A stretch of 5,252 bases of DNA from positions 1-5,252 of the forward strand of contig PWPP01000032.1 of assembly GCA_003558625.1 (NCBI GenBank), read 5' to 3'. A program made the position numbers and the translations under genes. Below, one piece after another: positions 1 to 5,010 of this stretch. Under the pieces are notes generated by a model that made no database searches, had not been told where the DNA came from, and was given only the letters and a program-made list of their open reading frames with translations. Position 1 is the first letter of the stretch. Every line of letters starts with the position of its first letter. The DNA comes from Syntrophomonas sp. GTDB lineage: Bacteria > Bacillota > Syntrophomonadia > Syntrophomonadales > Syntrophomonadaceae.

Positions 1-600
1 AGCTTCCGTTTCCTGAACCGGGTCTGGCGATTAATCACGGATTATCTGGTGCTTCTGGAAGAACATACAGCGACCGCGAAACCAGGCTTTGATGCTTTAG
101 ATCCTCCGGCCCGGGACTTGAGATTTAAAACCCATGCCACCATTAAGAAGGTCAGTGCCGATATAGAAGAACGCTTCAATTTCAATACAGCCATCAGCGC
201 CATAATGGAATTAACTAATGCCATCAATCAATATAAAGGACATGAGAGCCAAAACCCGGACGTAGTAAAAGAAGCCGTGGAAAATTTGCTCATGCTCCTA
301 AGTCCCTTTGCTCCTCACTTTTGTGAAGAATTATGGCACCTGAGCGGCCACGAGGGTAGTATTCACAACCTGATCTGGCCCCGGTATGATGCTTCCATTT
401 TGGTTCAGGATGAAATAGAAATTGTCATCCAAATCAGCGGAAAAGTCAGGGACCGTATTTATATGCCGGCTGCATCCTCTGAAGAAGAAGTAAAGGAATT
501 GGCCTTTAGAAGCTCAAAAATTACAGGTTTAATCGAGAACAAAACCATAAAAAAAGTGGTCTATGTTCCGGGAAAACTGCTAAACATCGTTGTCGGCTGA
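1..600 (+). CDS. leuS: Leucyl-tRNA synthetase, C-terminal part (5' truncated by window edge)
   Basis: This is the last 199 codons of a class I leucyl-tRNA synthetase, the cytoplasmic enzyme that charges tRNA-Leu. The frame is open from base 1 to a TGA at 598-600, so the gene enters from the left. The first visible residues (SFRFLNRVWRLI) match the start of the helical anticodon-binding domain. The middle (around bases 280-345, LLMLLSPFAPHFCEELW) is the typical end of that domain. The last 60 residues form the small C-terminal domain, with IQISGKVRDRI and a final TIKKVVYVPGKLLNIVVG that is near-canonical for bacterial LeuRS. The usual glycine after GKVR is aspartate here. A GTG at 49 is internal and not a start. 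ogt follows 11 bases downstream on the same strand and is probably co-transcribed. The catalytic domain (HIGH and KMSKS) lies outside the window. Confidence 0.97.
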   Translation, partial: SFRFLNRVWRLITDYLVLLEEHTATAKPGFDALDPPARDLRFKTHATIKKVSADIEERFNFNTAISAIMELTNAINQYKGHESQNPDVVKEAVENLLMLLSPFAPHFCEELWHLSGHEGSIHNLIWPRYDASILVQDEIEIVIQISGKVRDRIYMPAASSEEEVKELAFRSSKITGLIENKTIKKVVYVPGKLLNIVVG

Positions 601-611
601 GGTCTAAAAAA

Positions 612-1160
612 ATGGTGCAACGGGAGTGGATTCTCTTCTTTACCGCCTGGGGCTGGTCCGCTTTACAATGGGACCCGCAAAAGCTGGAGCTTTACCGGGT
701 AGTACTTCCCGTCCCCGGAGATGTACATACCTTTGCCACCCGTTATTTACACCCCGGAACGAGCGCTCAAAAGATCATCGGCCCCAAAGAAACGGTACTT
801 CCCGTCATCCATGAAATTCGTTCCTATTTTGCCGGGCACATCATTTTGCACTGGGGAGGAATAACACTGAATTTAGATCGGTTATCTCCTTTTAGCAGGA
901 AGGTCCTTGCCCTGGTGCAAAAAATCCCCTACGGTCATACCATGACCTATGGTGAAATAGCAGCCTCTCTAGGCGTAAAGCGGGGAGCCCGGGCCGTAGG
1001 CCGCGTCATGTCCCAAAACCCGATCCCCTTAATCATACCCTGCCACCGGGTAGTAGCCCAAAACGGCCCGGGGGGTTTTAGCAGTTACCTGGGCACCGAA
1101 AGAAAACAGGCTCTGTTAAAAATGGAGTCTGAAAACCGGTCAAAAAAACCACGGGCATAA
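612..1160 (+). CDS. ogt: Methylated-DNA–[protein]-cysteine S-methyltransferase (O6-alkylguanine-DNA alkyltransferase)
   Basis: A suicide DNA-repair protein of 182 residues that transfers alkyl groups from O6-alkylguanine to its own cysteine. Residues 1-85 form the poorly conserved N-terminal ribonuclease-like domain. From about residue 93 comes the conserved DNA-binding/methyltransferase domain: PFSRKVL, IPYGHTMTYGEIA (105-117), the helix-turn-helix arginine finger in GARAVG (R127), N136, and the active-site motif PCHRV with acceptor Cys144 (codon at 1041-1043). The tail GGFSSYLGTERKQALLKME matches the family's end, although the segment between GGF and the lysine is a little longer than in classic Ogt. 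The ATG at 612 is preceded by GAGGT at 599-603 with 8-base spacing, overlapping the leuS stop, which suggests coupling to leuS. The stop codon lies in the loop of the terminator. ogt and ada-C type names are both used for such proteins; the family is certain, the symbol less so. Confidence 0.93.
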   Translation: MVQREWILFFTAWGWSALQWDPQKLELYRVVLPVPGDVHTFATRYLHPGTSAQKIIGPKETVLPVIHEIRSYFAGHIILHWGGITLNLDRLSPFSRKVLALVQKIPYGHTMTYGEIAASLGVKRGARAVGRVMSQNPIPLIIPCHRVVAQNGPGGFSSYLGTERKQALLKMESENRSKKPRA

Positions 1161-1174
1161 TCCCGCGGTTTTTT
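1142..1174. terminator. Bidirectional intrinsic terminator between ogt and rsfS
   Basis: Arms CCACGGG (1149-1155) and CCCGCGG (1162-1168) enclose a 6-base loop that contains the ogt stop codon. An A7 tract (1142-1148) lies before and a T6 tract (1169-1174) after, so the hairpin is followed by a U run on either strand. The single imperfect position is an A·C mismatch in the plus-strand RNA but a G·U pair in the minus-strand RNA, so it should fold slightly better for rsfS transcripts. The rsfS stop codon is 6 bases beyond it. Confidence 0.85.
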
Positions 1175-1180
1175 AATCTA

Positions 1181-1534
1181 TTATATGCCGCTTCTTACAC
1201 CGGTAAGCTTCCGGGCATCACCCCACAAATCTTCCAGTTTATAATACTCTCTTTCTTCCTGGCGAAACAGGTGCAGAATAACTGAATTGTAATCCAATAT
1301 GACCCATTTTCCTTCCTGCTGGCCTTCTTTGCGCAAGGGCTCCAGACCTTTTTCCTTTAAAACCTTCTCAACCTGCTCGGCCATACTTCTAACGTGAAGG
1401 GTGCTTTTTCCGCTGGCAATAATAAAATAGTCTGCCAGAATGGTAATTTTGGCTACATCCAAAACCGTCAGATCCTCTGCTTTTTCTTCTAAAATCGTGT
1501 TTGATATCAATTCTACTATTGGATCTTGTGCCAA
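1181..1534 (-). CDS. rsfS: Ribosomal silencing factor RsfS (YbeB/Iojap family)
   Basis: A 117-residue cytoplasmic protein of the RsfS/Iojap family. Members bind ribosomal protein uL14 on the large subunit and block joining of the subunits when nutrients are scarce. The full-length family fold is visible: an N-terminal helix, DVAKITILADYFIIASG (26-42), HVRSMAEQVEKVLKEKG, the strand GKWVILDY (75-82), and the tail EREYYKLEDLWGDA (94-107). The usual Gly-Asp after the LD(Y/L) strand is Asn83-Ser84 here. The start is a TTG at 1534-1532. It is chosen because a perfect AAGGAGG (1542-1548) sits 7 bases upstream and translation from there gives the normal family length. The gene is convergent with ogt. 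It has its own predicted promoter and leader, and so may be expressed separately from nadD-yqeK. Confidence 0.94.
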   Translation of the reverse strand: MAQDPIVELISNTILEEKAEDLTVLDVAKITILADYFIIASGKSTLHVRSMAEQVEKVLKEKGLEPLRKEGQQEGKWVILDYNSVILHLFRQEEREYYKLEDLWGDARKLTGVRSGI

Positions 1535-1541
1535 TAGAAAA

Positions 1542-1548
1542 CCTCCTT
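1542..1548 (-). promoter_or_regulatory. Strong Shine-Dalgarno fixing the TTG start of rsfS
   Basis: On the minus strand AAGGAGG lies 7 bases before the TTG at 1534-1532. No ATG or GTG is placed as well, so this site decides the start. A strong ribosome binding site coupled to a weak initiator is seen directly in the sequence. Confidence 0.85.
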
Positions 1549-1631
1549 ATTGTCGTATTCTCCGTGAAATGCTGGAGTAAAAATGCGAAGAACGGCATCT
1601 TCCACTTTTTTTATCCTAACCTATCAGTATT

Positions 1632-1652
1632 ACAGCCTAAAAACCTGGCTGT
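1632..1652 (-). other. Stem-loop in the rsfS leader
   Basis: In the predicted rsfS 5' untranslated RNA, ACAGCC (1652-1647) and GGCTGT (1637-1632) form a perfect 6-bp stem around a 9-base loop. It would begin about 10 bases after the likely transcription start. No U run follows, so it is not a terminator. A second, weaker stem with several G·U pairs can be drawn at 1577-1605. I recognise no known riboswitch or leader family. Confidence 0.4.
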
Positions 1653-1660
1653 TCTTTTAA

Positions 1661-1690
1661 ATTATAACGAATAGTTGGCTTTTTTGTCCA
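1661..1690 (-). promoter_or_regulatory. Predicted sigma-A promoter for rsfS
   Basis: On the minus strand TGGACA (1690-1685) is followed after 18 bases by a consensus TATAAT (1666-1661). Transcription would start near 1654 and run about 120 nt before the rsfS start codon. It lies between yqeK and rsfS and would let rsfS be expressed independently of the nadD promoter. Confidence 0.65.
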
Positions 1691-1754
1691 TAACCGTCAC
1701 AAAAGCGTGTTGGGGATCAACCCGAAGTTGCCCCCGGATTCTTTGGCCCGGCAC
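1662..1754 (-). CDS. Possible 30-residue small ORF or gene remnant between yqeK and rsfS
   Basis: A GTG-started frame of 30 codons ends at a TAA that overlaps the rsfS -10 box. It encodes a stretch RIRGQLRVDPQHAFVTV that resembles, by eye, the first strands of an OB-fold/cold-shock domain as at the N-terminus of RNase R-type enzymes. Only a weak AGGA lies upstream, and a TGA in frame precedes the GTG by one codon. It may be the tail of a decayed gene, a true small protein, or chance. The stretch 1551-1780 otherwise holds only the rsfS promoter, leader and hairpins. I recognise no function. Confidence 0.2.
   Translation of the reverse strand: MPGQRIRGQLRVDPQHAFVTVMDKKANYSL
1712..1735. other. 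Hairpin downstream of yqeK
   Basis: GGGG-CAAC (1712-1715 and 1718-1721) pairs with GTTG-CCCC (1727-1730 and 1732-1735) around a 5-base loop, with a small internal loop between the two helices. It lies about 50 bases past the yqeK stop. No U run follows on the minus strand, so a terminator role for yqeK is weak, but it could protect or pause the 3' end. Confidence 0.3.
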
Positions 1755-1780
1755 TATTCATCCTATGCTTGGCAATTACA

Positions 1781-2359
1781 TCAACAAGAATATCCTGTTT
1801 GCAGAAGAAATGCATTCCTTGCTCTAATGCTTTGAGGGTGGATCAGTCGCCTGCGCTCTATGCAATGTCTGATAGTGATATCCAAACCAAATAAGACCCC
1901 TTCATCCAGACTGCGAAAAGCCAGGCATTTTAAACGCTCAATCCCCGGGTAGTCCCTTCCCGGCTCTATCATGTCCGCAATGTAGATGACCTTGTCCAGC
2001 TCTGTCATCTTTTCATGACCCAATGTATGAAAGGCAACAGCCTGAAGCATTTCCGCATCTTCCAACCCCAGTTCCTTTTCCAGCAAAAAAGCCCCTATTT
2101 TGGCATGCAATAAATCCGGTGCCAGCCTTTCCACTTCCTCCAGCATCAGATTGTTGTCTGACGCTATTTTCAATAAATCAGATCCGCTTAATCCCCGGGC
2201 ATAATCATGCAGTAATCCAGCCATATAGGCCTTTCCGGCATCAATCCGGTTCATTTCTGCCAGTTCCCTCGCGATTTCGGCCACAGCCAGAGAATGAATA
2301 TAACGCCGGGAAGAAAGCCGCTTTTGCAGGATGCCTAAGGCTTTCTCAGTCTTAATCAC
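1781..2359 (-). CDS. yqeK: YqeK-type HD-domain symmetrical Ap4A hydrolase
   Basis: A 192-residue HD-superfamily phosphohydrolase. YqeK proteins hydrolyse diadenosine tetraphosphate symmetrically to two ADP, using a di-iron centre. The expected metal ligands are all present: H22 (RYIHSLAVA), H51-D52 (AGLLHDYARG), H85 (LLHAKIGA), H111 (AVAFHTLG; the family usually has HTTG) and D129 in IADMIEPGR. The length is normal. The GTG start (2359-2357) lies inside the end of nadD, with an 8-base overlap in another frame, so translation is probably coupled to nadD. The start gives the usual short N-terminal helix before the first histidine. Pairing nadD with yqeK is conserved in Firmicutes, linking NAD synthesis to nucleotide alarmone turnover. 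No convincing terminator follows, so some transcripts may read into rsfS. Confidence 0.95.
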   Translation of the reverse strand: MIKTEKALGILQKRLSSRRYIHSLAVAEIARELAEMNRIDAGKAYMAGLLHDYARGLSGSDLLKIASDNNLMLEEVERLAPDLLHAKIGAFLLEKELGLEDAEMLQAVAFHTLGHEKMTELDKVIYIADMIEPGRDYPGIERLKCLAFRSLDEGVLFGLDITIRHCIERRRLIHPQSIRARNAFLLQTGYSC

Positions 2360-2984
2360 TTGCCATCCCCACTTCCTGATAAAGCTTGTAGCTGCTTATA
2401 TAATCTTCCACCGCTGGCGGAAGCAGGTATTTAATGGTTTTTTTCTGTCCTGCTCTTTTCCTGATGTAAGAAGATGAGATATCGATCCCCGGAATATCAA
2501 ACCATTTAATGTTTGAAAATAGCACCCGGACATTAAAATGCTCTTTCAGTTTTTCCTGGTTAAAAGAATATCCCGGCCGGTTTACTATGATAAAGGTGCA
2601 AAGTTGCAGCGCCCGCTTAAAATCTTTCCAGGTTTCGATCAGCAGAAAAGCATCCAGCCCCAAAATGAAATGAAGATCCATTCCCGGATAGCGGTTTAAA
2701 TAATATTCTATGGTATCAATGGAGTAGGAATAACCCTTTCTTTTCATTTCCAGGTCGGAAACCTGCAAAAACCTATTATCCTTTGTTGCCAGACAGGTCA
2801 TTTCATAACGGTGCCGGCTTTCTAGAATCCGGCTATCCACTTTGTGCGGCGGCAGAAAGGCCGGTATTAAAATCACTTTTTCCAGGCCATATTCTTCCCG
2901 ACATTGTTCTGCCACGATTAAATGACCATAGTGAACGGGATCAAACGTCCCCCCCATAATGCCGATAGATCTTGTTTTTTCCAC
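2352..2984 (-). CDS. nadD: Nicotinate-nucleotide adenylyltransferase
   Basis: A 210-residue nucleotidyltransferase that joins ATP and nicotinate mononucleotide to give deamido-NAD, a required step of NAD synthesis in the cytoplasm. Visible motifs are the nucleotide-binding GIMGGTFDPVHYGH (8-21, with H18 and H21 of the HxGH signature), PPHK (45-48), GYSYSIDTI (84-92), the FILGLDAF strand (106-113; commonly G-x-D with a small middle residue, leucine here), W119, NRPG (135-138) and ISSSYIRKR (169-177), the second ATP-contact motif. The GTG start (2984-2982) is preceded by AAAGGTG six bases upstream and begins just before the Rossmann strand, as is typical. It heads a transcript with yqeK from the promoter at 3019-3047. 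Confidence 0.96.
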   Translation of the reverse strand: MEKTRSIGIMGGTFDPVHYGHLIVAEQCREEYGLEKVILIPAFLPPHKVDSRILESRHRYEMTCLATKDNRFLQVSDLEMKRKGYSYSIDTIEYYLNRYPGMDLHFILGLDAFLLIETWKDFKRALQLCTFIIVNRPGYSFNQEKLKEHFNVRVLFSNIKWFDIPGIDISSSYIRKRAGQKKTIKYLLPPAVEDYISSYKLYQEVGMASD

Positions 2985-3018
2985 GTTTTACACCTTTATC
3001 TCATTAATCAATACCAAT

Positions 3019-3047
3019 ACTATAACCATTGTGGTAAAAAAATGCAA
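3019..3047 (-). promoter_or_regulatory. Predicted sigma-A promoter for nadD-yqeK
   Basis: On the minus strand TTGCAT (3047-3042) is separated by exactly 17 bases from TATAGT (3024-3019). The start point would be near 3012, giving a leader of under 30 nt before the nadD GTG. It lies in the divergent intergenic region, so nadD-yqeK need not depend on read-through from proA. Confidence 0.7.
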
Positions 3048-3086
3048 ATCCCTACCCCTGCGATCCCTTGCAACCACTCTTCTACC

Positions 3087-3116
3087 TTCCGGGGGCAAGA
3101 CGTCCCCGGTTTTCTT
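3087..3116 (+). terminator. Terminator-like hairpin without an obvious upstream gene
   Basis: CCGGGGGC (3089-3096) pairs with GTCCCCGG (3102-3109) as an 8-bp, GC-rich stem with one G·U and a 5-base loop, followed at once by TTTTCTT (3110-3116). This is a good plus-strand intrinsic terminator, yet no plus-strand gene ends before it. It may stop antisense transcription through nadD and insulate the downstream pair, or be left from a lost gene. The rest of 2985-3257 holds the two divergent promoters and nothing else I can support. Confidence 0.5.
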
Positions 3117-3178
3117 ACCATCAATCCGCGAAGATCTGCCCATCATCCCTTCCCGGCTGATAATTTTCCCGGGCATTG

Positions 3179-3207
3179 TTTACTCTGGACCCAAGGATAA
3201 TTATAAT
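3179..3207 (+). promoter_or_regulatory. Predicted sigma-A promoter for the YkgJ-like/cysteine synthase pair
   Basis: TTTACT (3179-3184), a 17-base spacer, and a consensus TATAAT (3202-3207). The expected start point is near 3214, giving a leader of roughly 45 nt before the ATG at 3258. The -10 match is perfect and the -35 is partial. Confidence 0.65.
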
Positions 3208-3257
3208 GAAGAGAAGTGTATTTATGAACCCAAAAATCGGAAGGATAGGTCAAACGT

Positions 3258-3881
3258 ATGAAGGAAATAGTAATAGAGCTGGTCTTTCATAACCGGGGCT
3301 TAAGAAGTTATATTGAAGCCGACCTTTGCCTGAATTGTCCCCGCCAGGACCAGAAAGGCTGCTGTGGATTATATTCACCGGTATTCTACCCCACAGATCT
3401 AGCCTATATCCTGCAAGAAAACCGCCAGGTAATTGATGACATCTTTTCTTTTAATGATATTACCGTACTGGATTATTCGGTTACCTTAAACAACGATCCT
3501 GACGATACCGGCTATCGCTGTAAGTTTCATACCCTGGATGCGGGCTGTAAGCTGCCCCAGCACCTCCGTGAATCCATCTGCCGGCACTTTGTATGCCCGG
3601 GAATTTCCTGGTGGACGGAAGCAGCCCTGGCTCCCTGGAAAAAATTTTTTGAGGCGTTAGAAGCCTACGAGCTCGCTGTAAATAACAGGATTTCTGATGG
3701 CCTGAAACAAAAAAATTTGAGTCTGAGAAAGCCGGAACACCGGGATTCTTTTTACCGGGAGCTTTGCTCTCTTTTTCAGGAAGAAACGAAACAGCTGCCA
3801 GAATTTATTGAGAAGTTTCCCCAGCAGGAGAAATATATACTAAAGAGGAAAATTGACCTACAAAGCGAATGGCCTTTATAA
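3258..3881 (+). CDS. Cysteine-rich YkgJ-like putative metal-cluster-binding protein
   Basis: A 207-residue soluble protein without signal peptide or membrane segment. Its first half carries the cysteine arrangement of the YkgJ/UPF0153 (CxxCxxCC-type) family, predicted to bind zinc or an iron-sulphur centre. C24 and C27 form CxxC; C35-C36 follow after seven residues rather than the usual two; then come C88, C97, C108 and C113, in YRCKFHT, GCKLP and ESICRHFVCPG. The segment LPQHLRESICRHFVC fits the family's 'RP..C..F.C' block. Residues 116-207 are a charged, probably helical extension with one further cysteine (C170). The ATG has a modest AGGT 7 bases upstream. It is the first gene of a unit with the cysteine-synthase-like enzyme 52 bases downstream. 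The biochemical role is unknown; the family assignment rests on the cysteine pattern alone. Confidence 0.75.
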   Translation: MKEIVIELVFHNRGLRSYIEADLCLNCPRQDQKGCCGLYSPVFYPTDLAYILQENRQVIDDIFSFNDITVLDYSVTLNNDPDDTGYRCKFHTLDAGCKLPQHLRESICRHFVCPGISWWTEAALAPWKKFFEALEAYELAVNNRISDGLKQKNLSLRKPEHRDSFYRELCSLFQEETKQLPEFIEKFPQQEKYILKRKIDLQSEWPL

Positions 3882-3921
3882 GAAATAGGGTTTGCAAAGC
3901 ATTCGCTTTTACCATGTTGCT

Positions 3922-3928
3922 AAGGAGG
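3922..3928 (+). promoter_or_regulatory. Shine-Dalgarno that sets the start of the cysteine-synthase-like gene
   Basis: AAGGAGG lies 5 bases before the ATG at 3934. The frame stays open upstream to a TTG at 3892, but that codon has no ribosome binding site and would add 14 residues unlike the family, so the ATG at 3934 is the start. Confidence 0.85.
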
Positions 3929-3933
3929 AAAAC

Positions 3934-4968
3934 ATGAACTGGAGCAAAAACAGCAAGATACTAGACACGGTTTTGGAAACCATCGGCTTTACACCCATGG
4001 TCCGGTTACAAAAAATTAGCGCCGGCTTAAATCCTGAAATATGTGTAAAAATAGAATACTATAACCCAAGCGGCAGCCTGAAAGACAGAATTGTGCATCA
4101 AATTGTGGCCGTGGCCGAAGCTCGGGGGGAGTTAAAGCCCGGCATGATTCTAGTAGAGGGAACCACCGGGAACACCGGCATTGCCACGGCTAGGGTAGGA
4201 GCCGTGAAAGGCTACCGGGTAATAATCGTTATGCCCGAGGGCATGAGTGAAGAAAGAAAAAAATGCATAGAAGCCTATGGAGCAGAATTAATACTCACCC
4301 CCGGCGCTGAGACCGATGTTGATTTGGTGTTAGAGGAAGTAGAAAAAATCAAAAACACCTACCGGGGACAAATCTTTGAAGTGGGACAATTCTATCGCCC
4401 CGAAAATGTTGATGCCCATTACCAACACACAGGGCCCGAGATCTGGGAACAATGCAACGGAGAAATAGATGTGCTGATCATGTGCCAGGGCACCGGTGGC
4501 ACCGTTACCGGAACCGCAAAATATTTAAAGGAAAAGAACCCGGATTTGAAAGTTTATATATCGGAACCCTCAGAATCCCCCATCATATCCCGGCATAAAA
4601 TCGCCCCCCATAAAATACAGGGCATCGCCGATGGTTTAATCCCTGTCATCTTAGAGTTGGACTATATTGACGGTATTGTTTTGACTGACTCCAATCAGGC
4701 CATTGAAACCTCCCGCCAGCTAGCCGCACAGGAAGGCATCTTCTGTGGCTTATCCTCCGGCTGTAATGTCGCTGCCGCGCTGAAAGTAGCCCGTAAATAT
4801 CCCCAGGCTAAACGAATTGTTACCGTCATCAATGATAACGGACTGCGCTACTTATCCACAGAATTATGCTCCCCGGCTGCACCGCGCAAATTATTGGACC
4901 GCCAATATACCCTCAGTGCCGAAGACCAGGCCAAACTGGCTTCGTATCATTTTGAAATCATAGAATAA
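3934..4968 (+). CDS. PLP-dependent cysteine synthase family protein
   Basis: A 344-residue fold-type II PLP enzyme of the CysK/CBS family, which makes cysteine or a related thioether by beta-replacement on an activated serine. The PLP-binding lysine is K50 in NPSGSLKDR. The substrate-carboxylate loop is EGTTGNTG (75-82), where classic CysK has TSGNTG. HTGPEIW (165-171) and the phosphate loop GTGGTVTG (186-193) are standard. The SSG serine for the pyridine nitrogen is in GLSSGCN (272-278), with cysteine where alanine is usual, and NGLRYLST closes the core. No regulatory CBS or haem domain is present. There are seven cysteines (37, 111, 174, 184, 271, 277, 312). The substrate (O-acetylserine, O-phosphoserine or homocysteine plus a serine ester) cannot be told from sequence alone, so no symbol is given. 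It probably shares the promoter of the YkgJ-like gene; no cysE is visible next to it. Confidence 0.9.
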   Translation: MNWSKNSKILDTVLETIGFTPMVRLQKISAGLNPEICVKIEYYNPSGSLKDRIVHQIVAVAEARGELKPGMILVEGTTGNTGIATARVGAVKGYRVIIVMPEGMSEERKKCIEAYGAELILTPGAETDVDLVLEEVEKIKNTYRGQIFEVGQFYRPENVDAHYQHTGPEIWEQCNGEIDVLIMCQGTGGTVTGTAKYLKEKNPDLKVYISEPSESPIISRHKIAPHKIQGIADGLIPVILELDYIDGIVLTDSNQAIETSRQLAAQEGIFCGLSSGCNVAAALKVARKYPQAKRIVTVINDNGLRYLSTELCSPAAPRKLLDRQYTLSAEDQAKLASYHFEIIE

Positions 4969-4992
4969 TGCCATGGTATGATACCATGGCAT
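4968..4992. terminator. 25-base perfect palindrome between the convergent cysteine-synthase and proA genes
   Basis: Two 12-base arms (4968-4979 and 4981-4992) are exact reverse complements around a single central G; the first arm starts on the last base of the stop codon. As RNA this is a long stable hairpin (the loop would open to at least 3 bases). No U run follows on the plus strand; on the minus strand a moderately T-rich stretch follows. It is probably a transcript end or 3' stabiliser for one or both genes, but a protein-binding operator cannot be excluded. Confidence 0.5.
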
Positions 4993-5010
4993 CCTCATAA
5001 TCCGCTTAAA

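Noticed and set aside
626..814. Plus-strand open frame of 62 codons inside ogt
   Set aside because: It is an alternative frame of the ogt N-terminal region with no ribosome binding site or family resemblance.
1389..1598. Minus-strand open frame of 69 codons overlapping rsfS
   Set aside because: It is out of frame with rsfS, whose family match and ribosome binding site are clear.
2988..3176. Minus-strand open frame of 62 codons ending 4 bases before nadD, with a hydrophobic tail
   Set aside because: No ribosome binding site precedes it, and the nadD promoter -35 and -10 lie within it; the hydrophobic end reflects AT-rich promoter sequence. A small membrane peptide is not fully excluded.
2959..3261. 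Plus-strand open frame of 100 codons across the nadD-ykgJ intergenic region
   Set aside because: It begins inside nadD on the other strand, has no ribosome binding site, and runs through both promoters and the hairpin at 3087-3116.
3896..3909. Hairpin AAAGC/GCTTT between the YkgJ-like gene and the cysteine-synthase gene
   Set aside because: Only 5 bp and AT-rich, with no real U run; too weak to call a terminator, so the two genes are treated as co-transcribed.
3892..3933. Upstream TTG start for the cysteine-synthase-like gene
   Set aside because: It has no Shine-Dalgarno, and the AAGGAGG at 3922-3928 points to the ATG at 3934.
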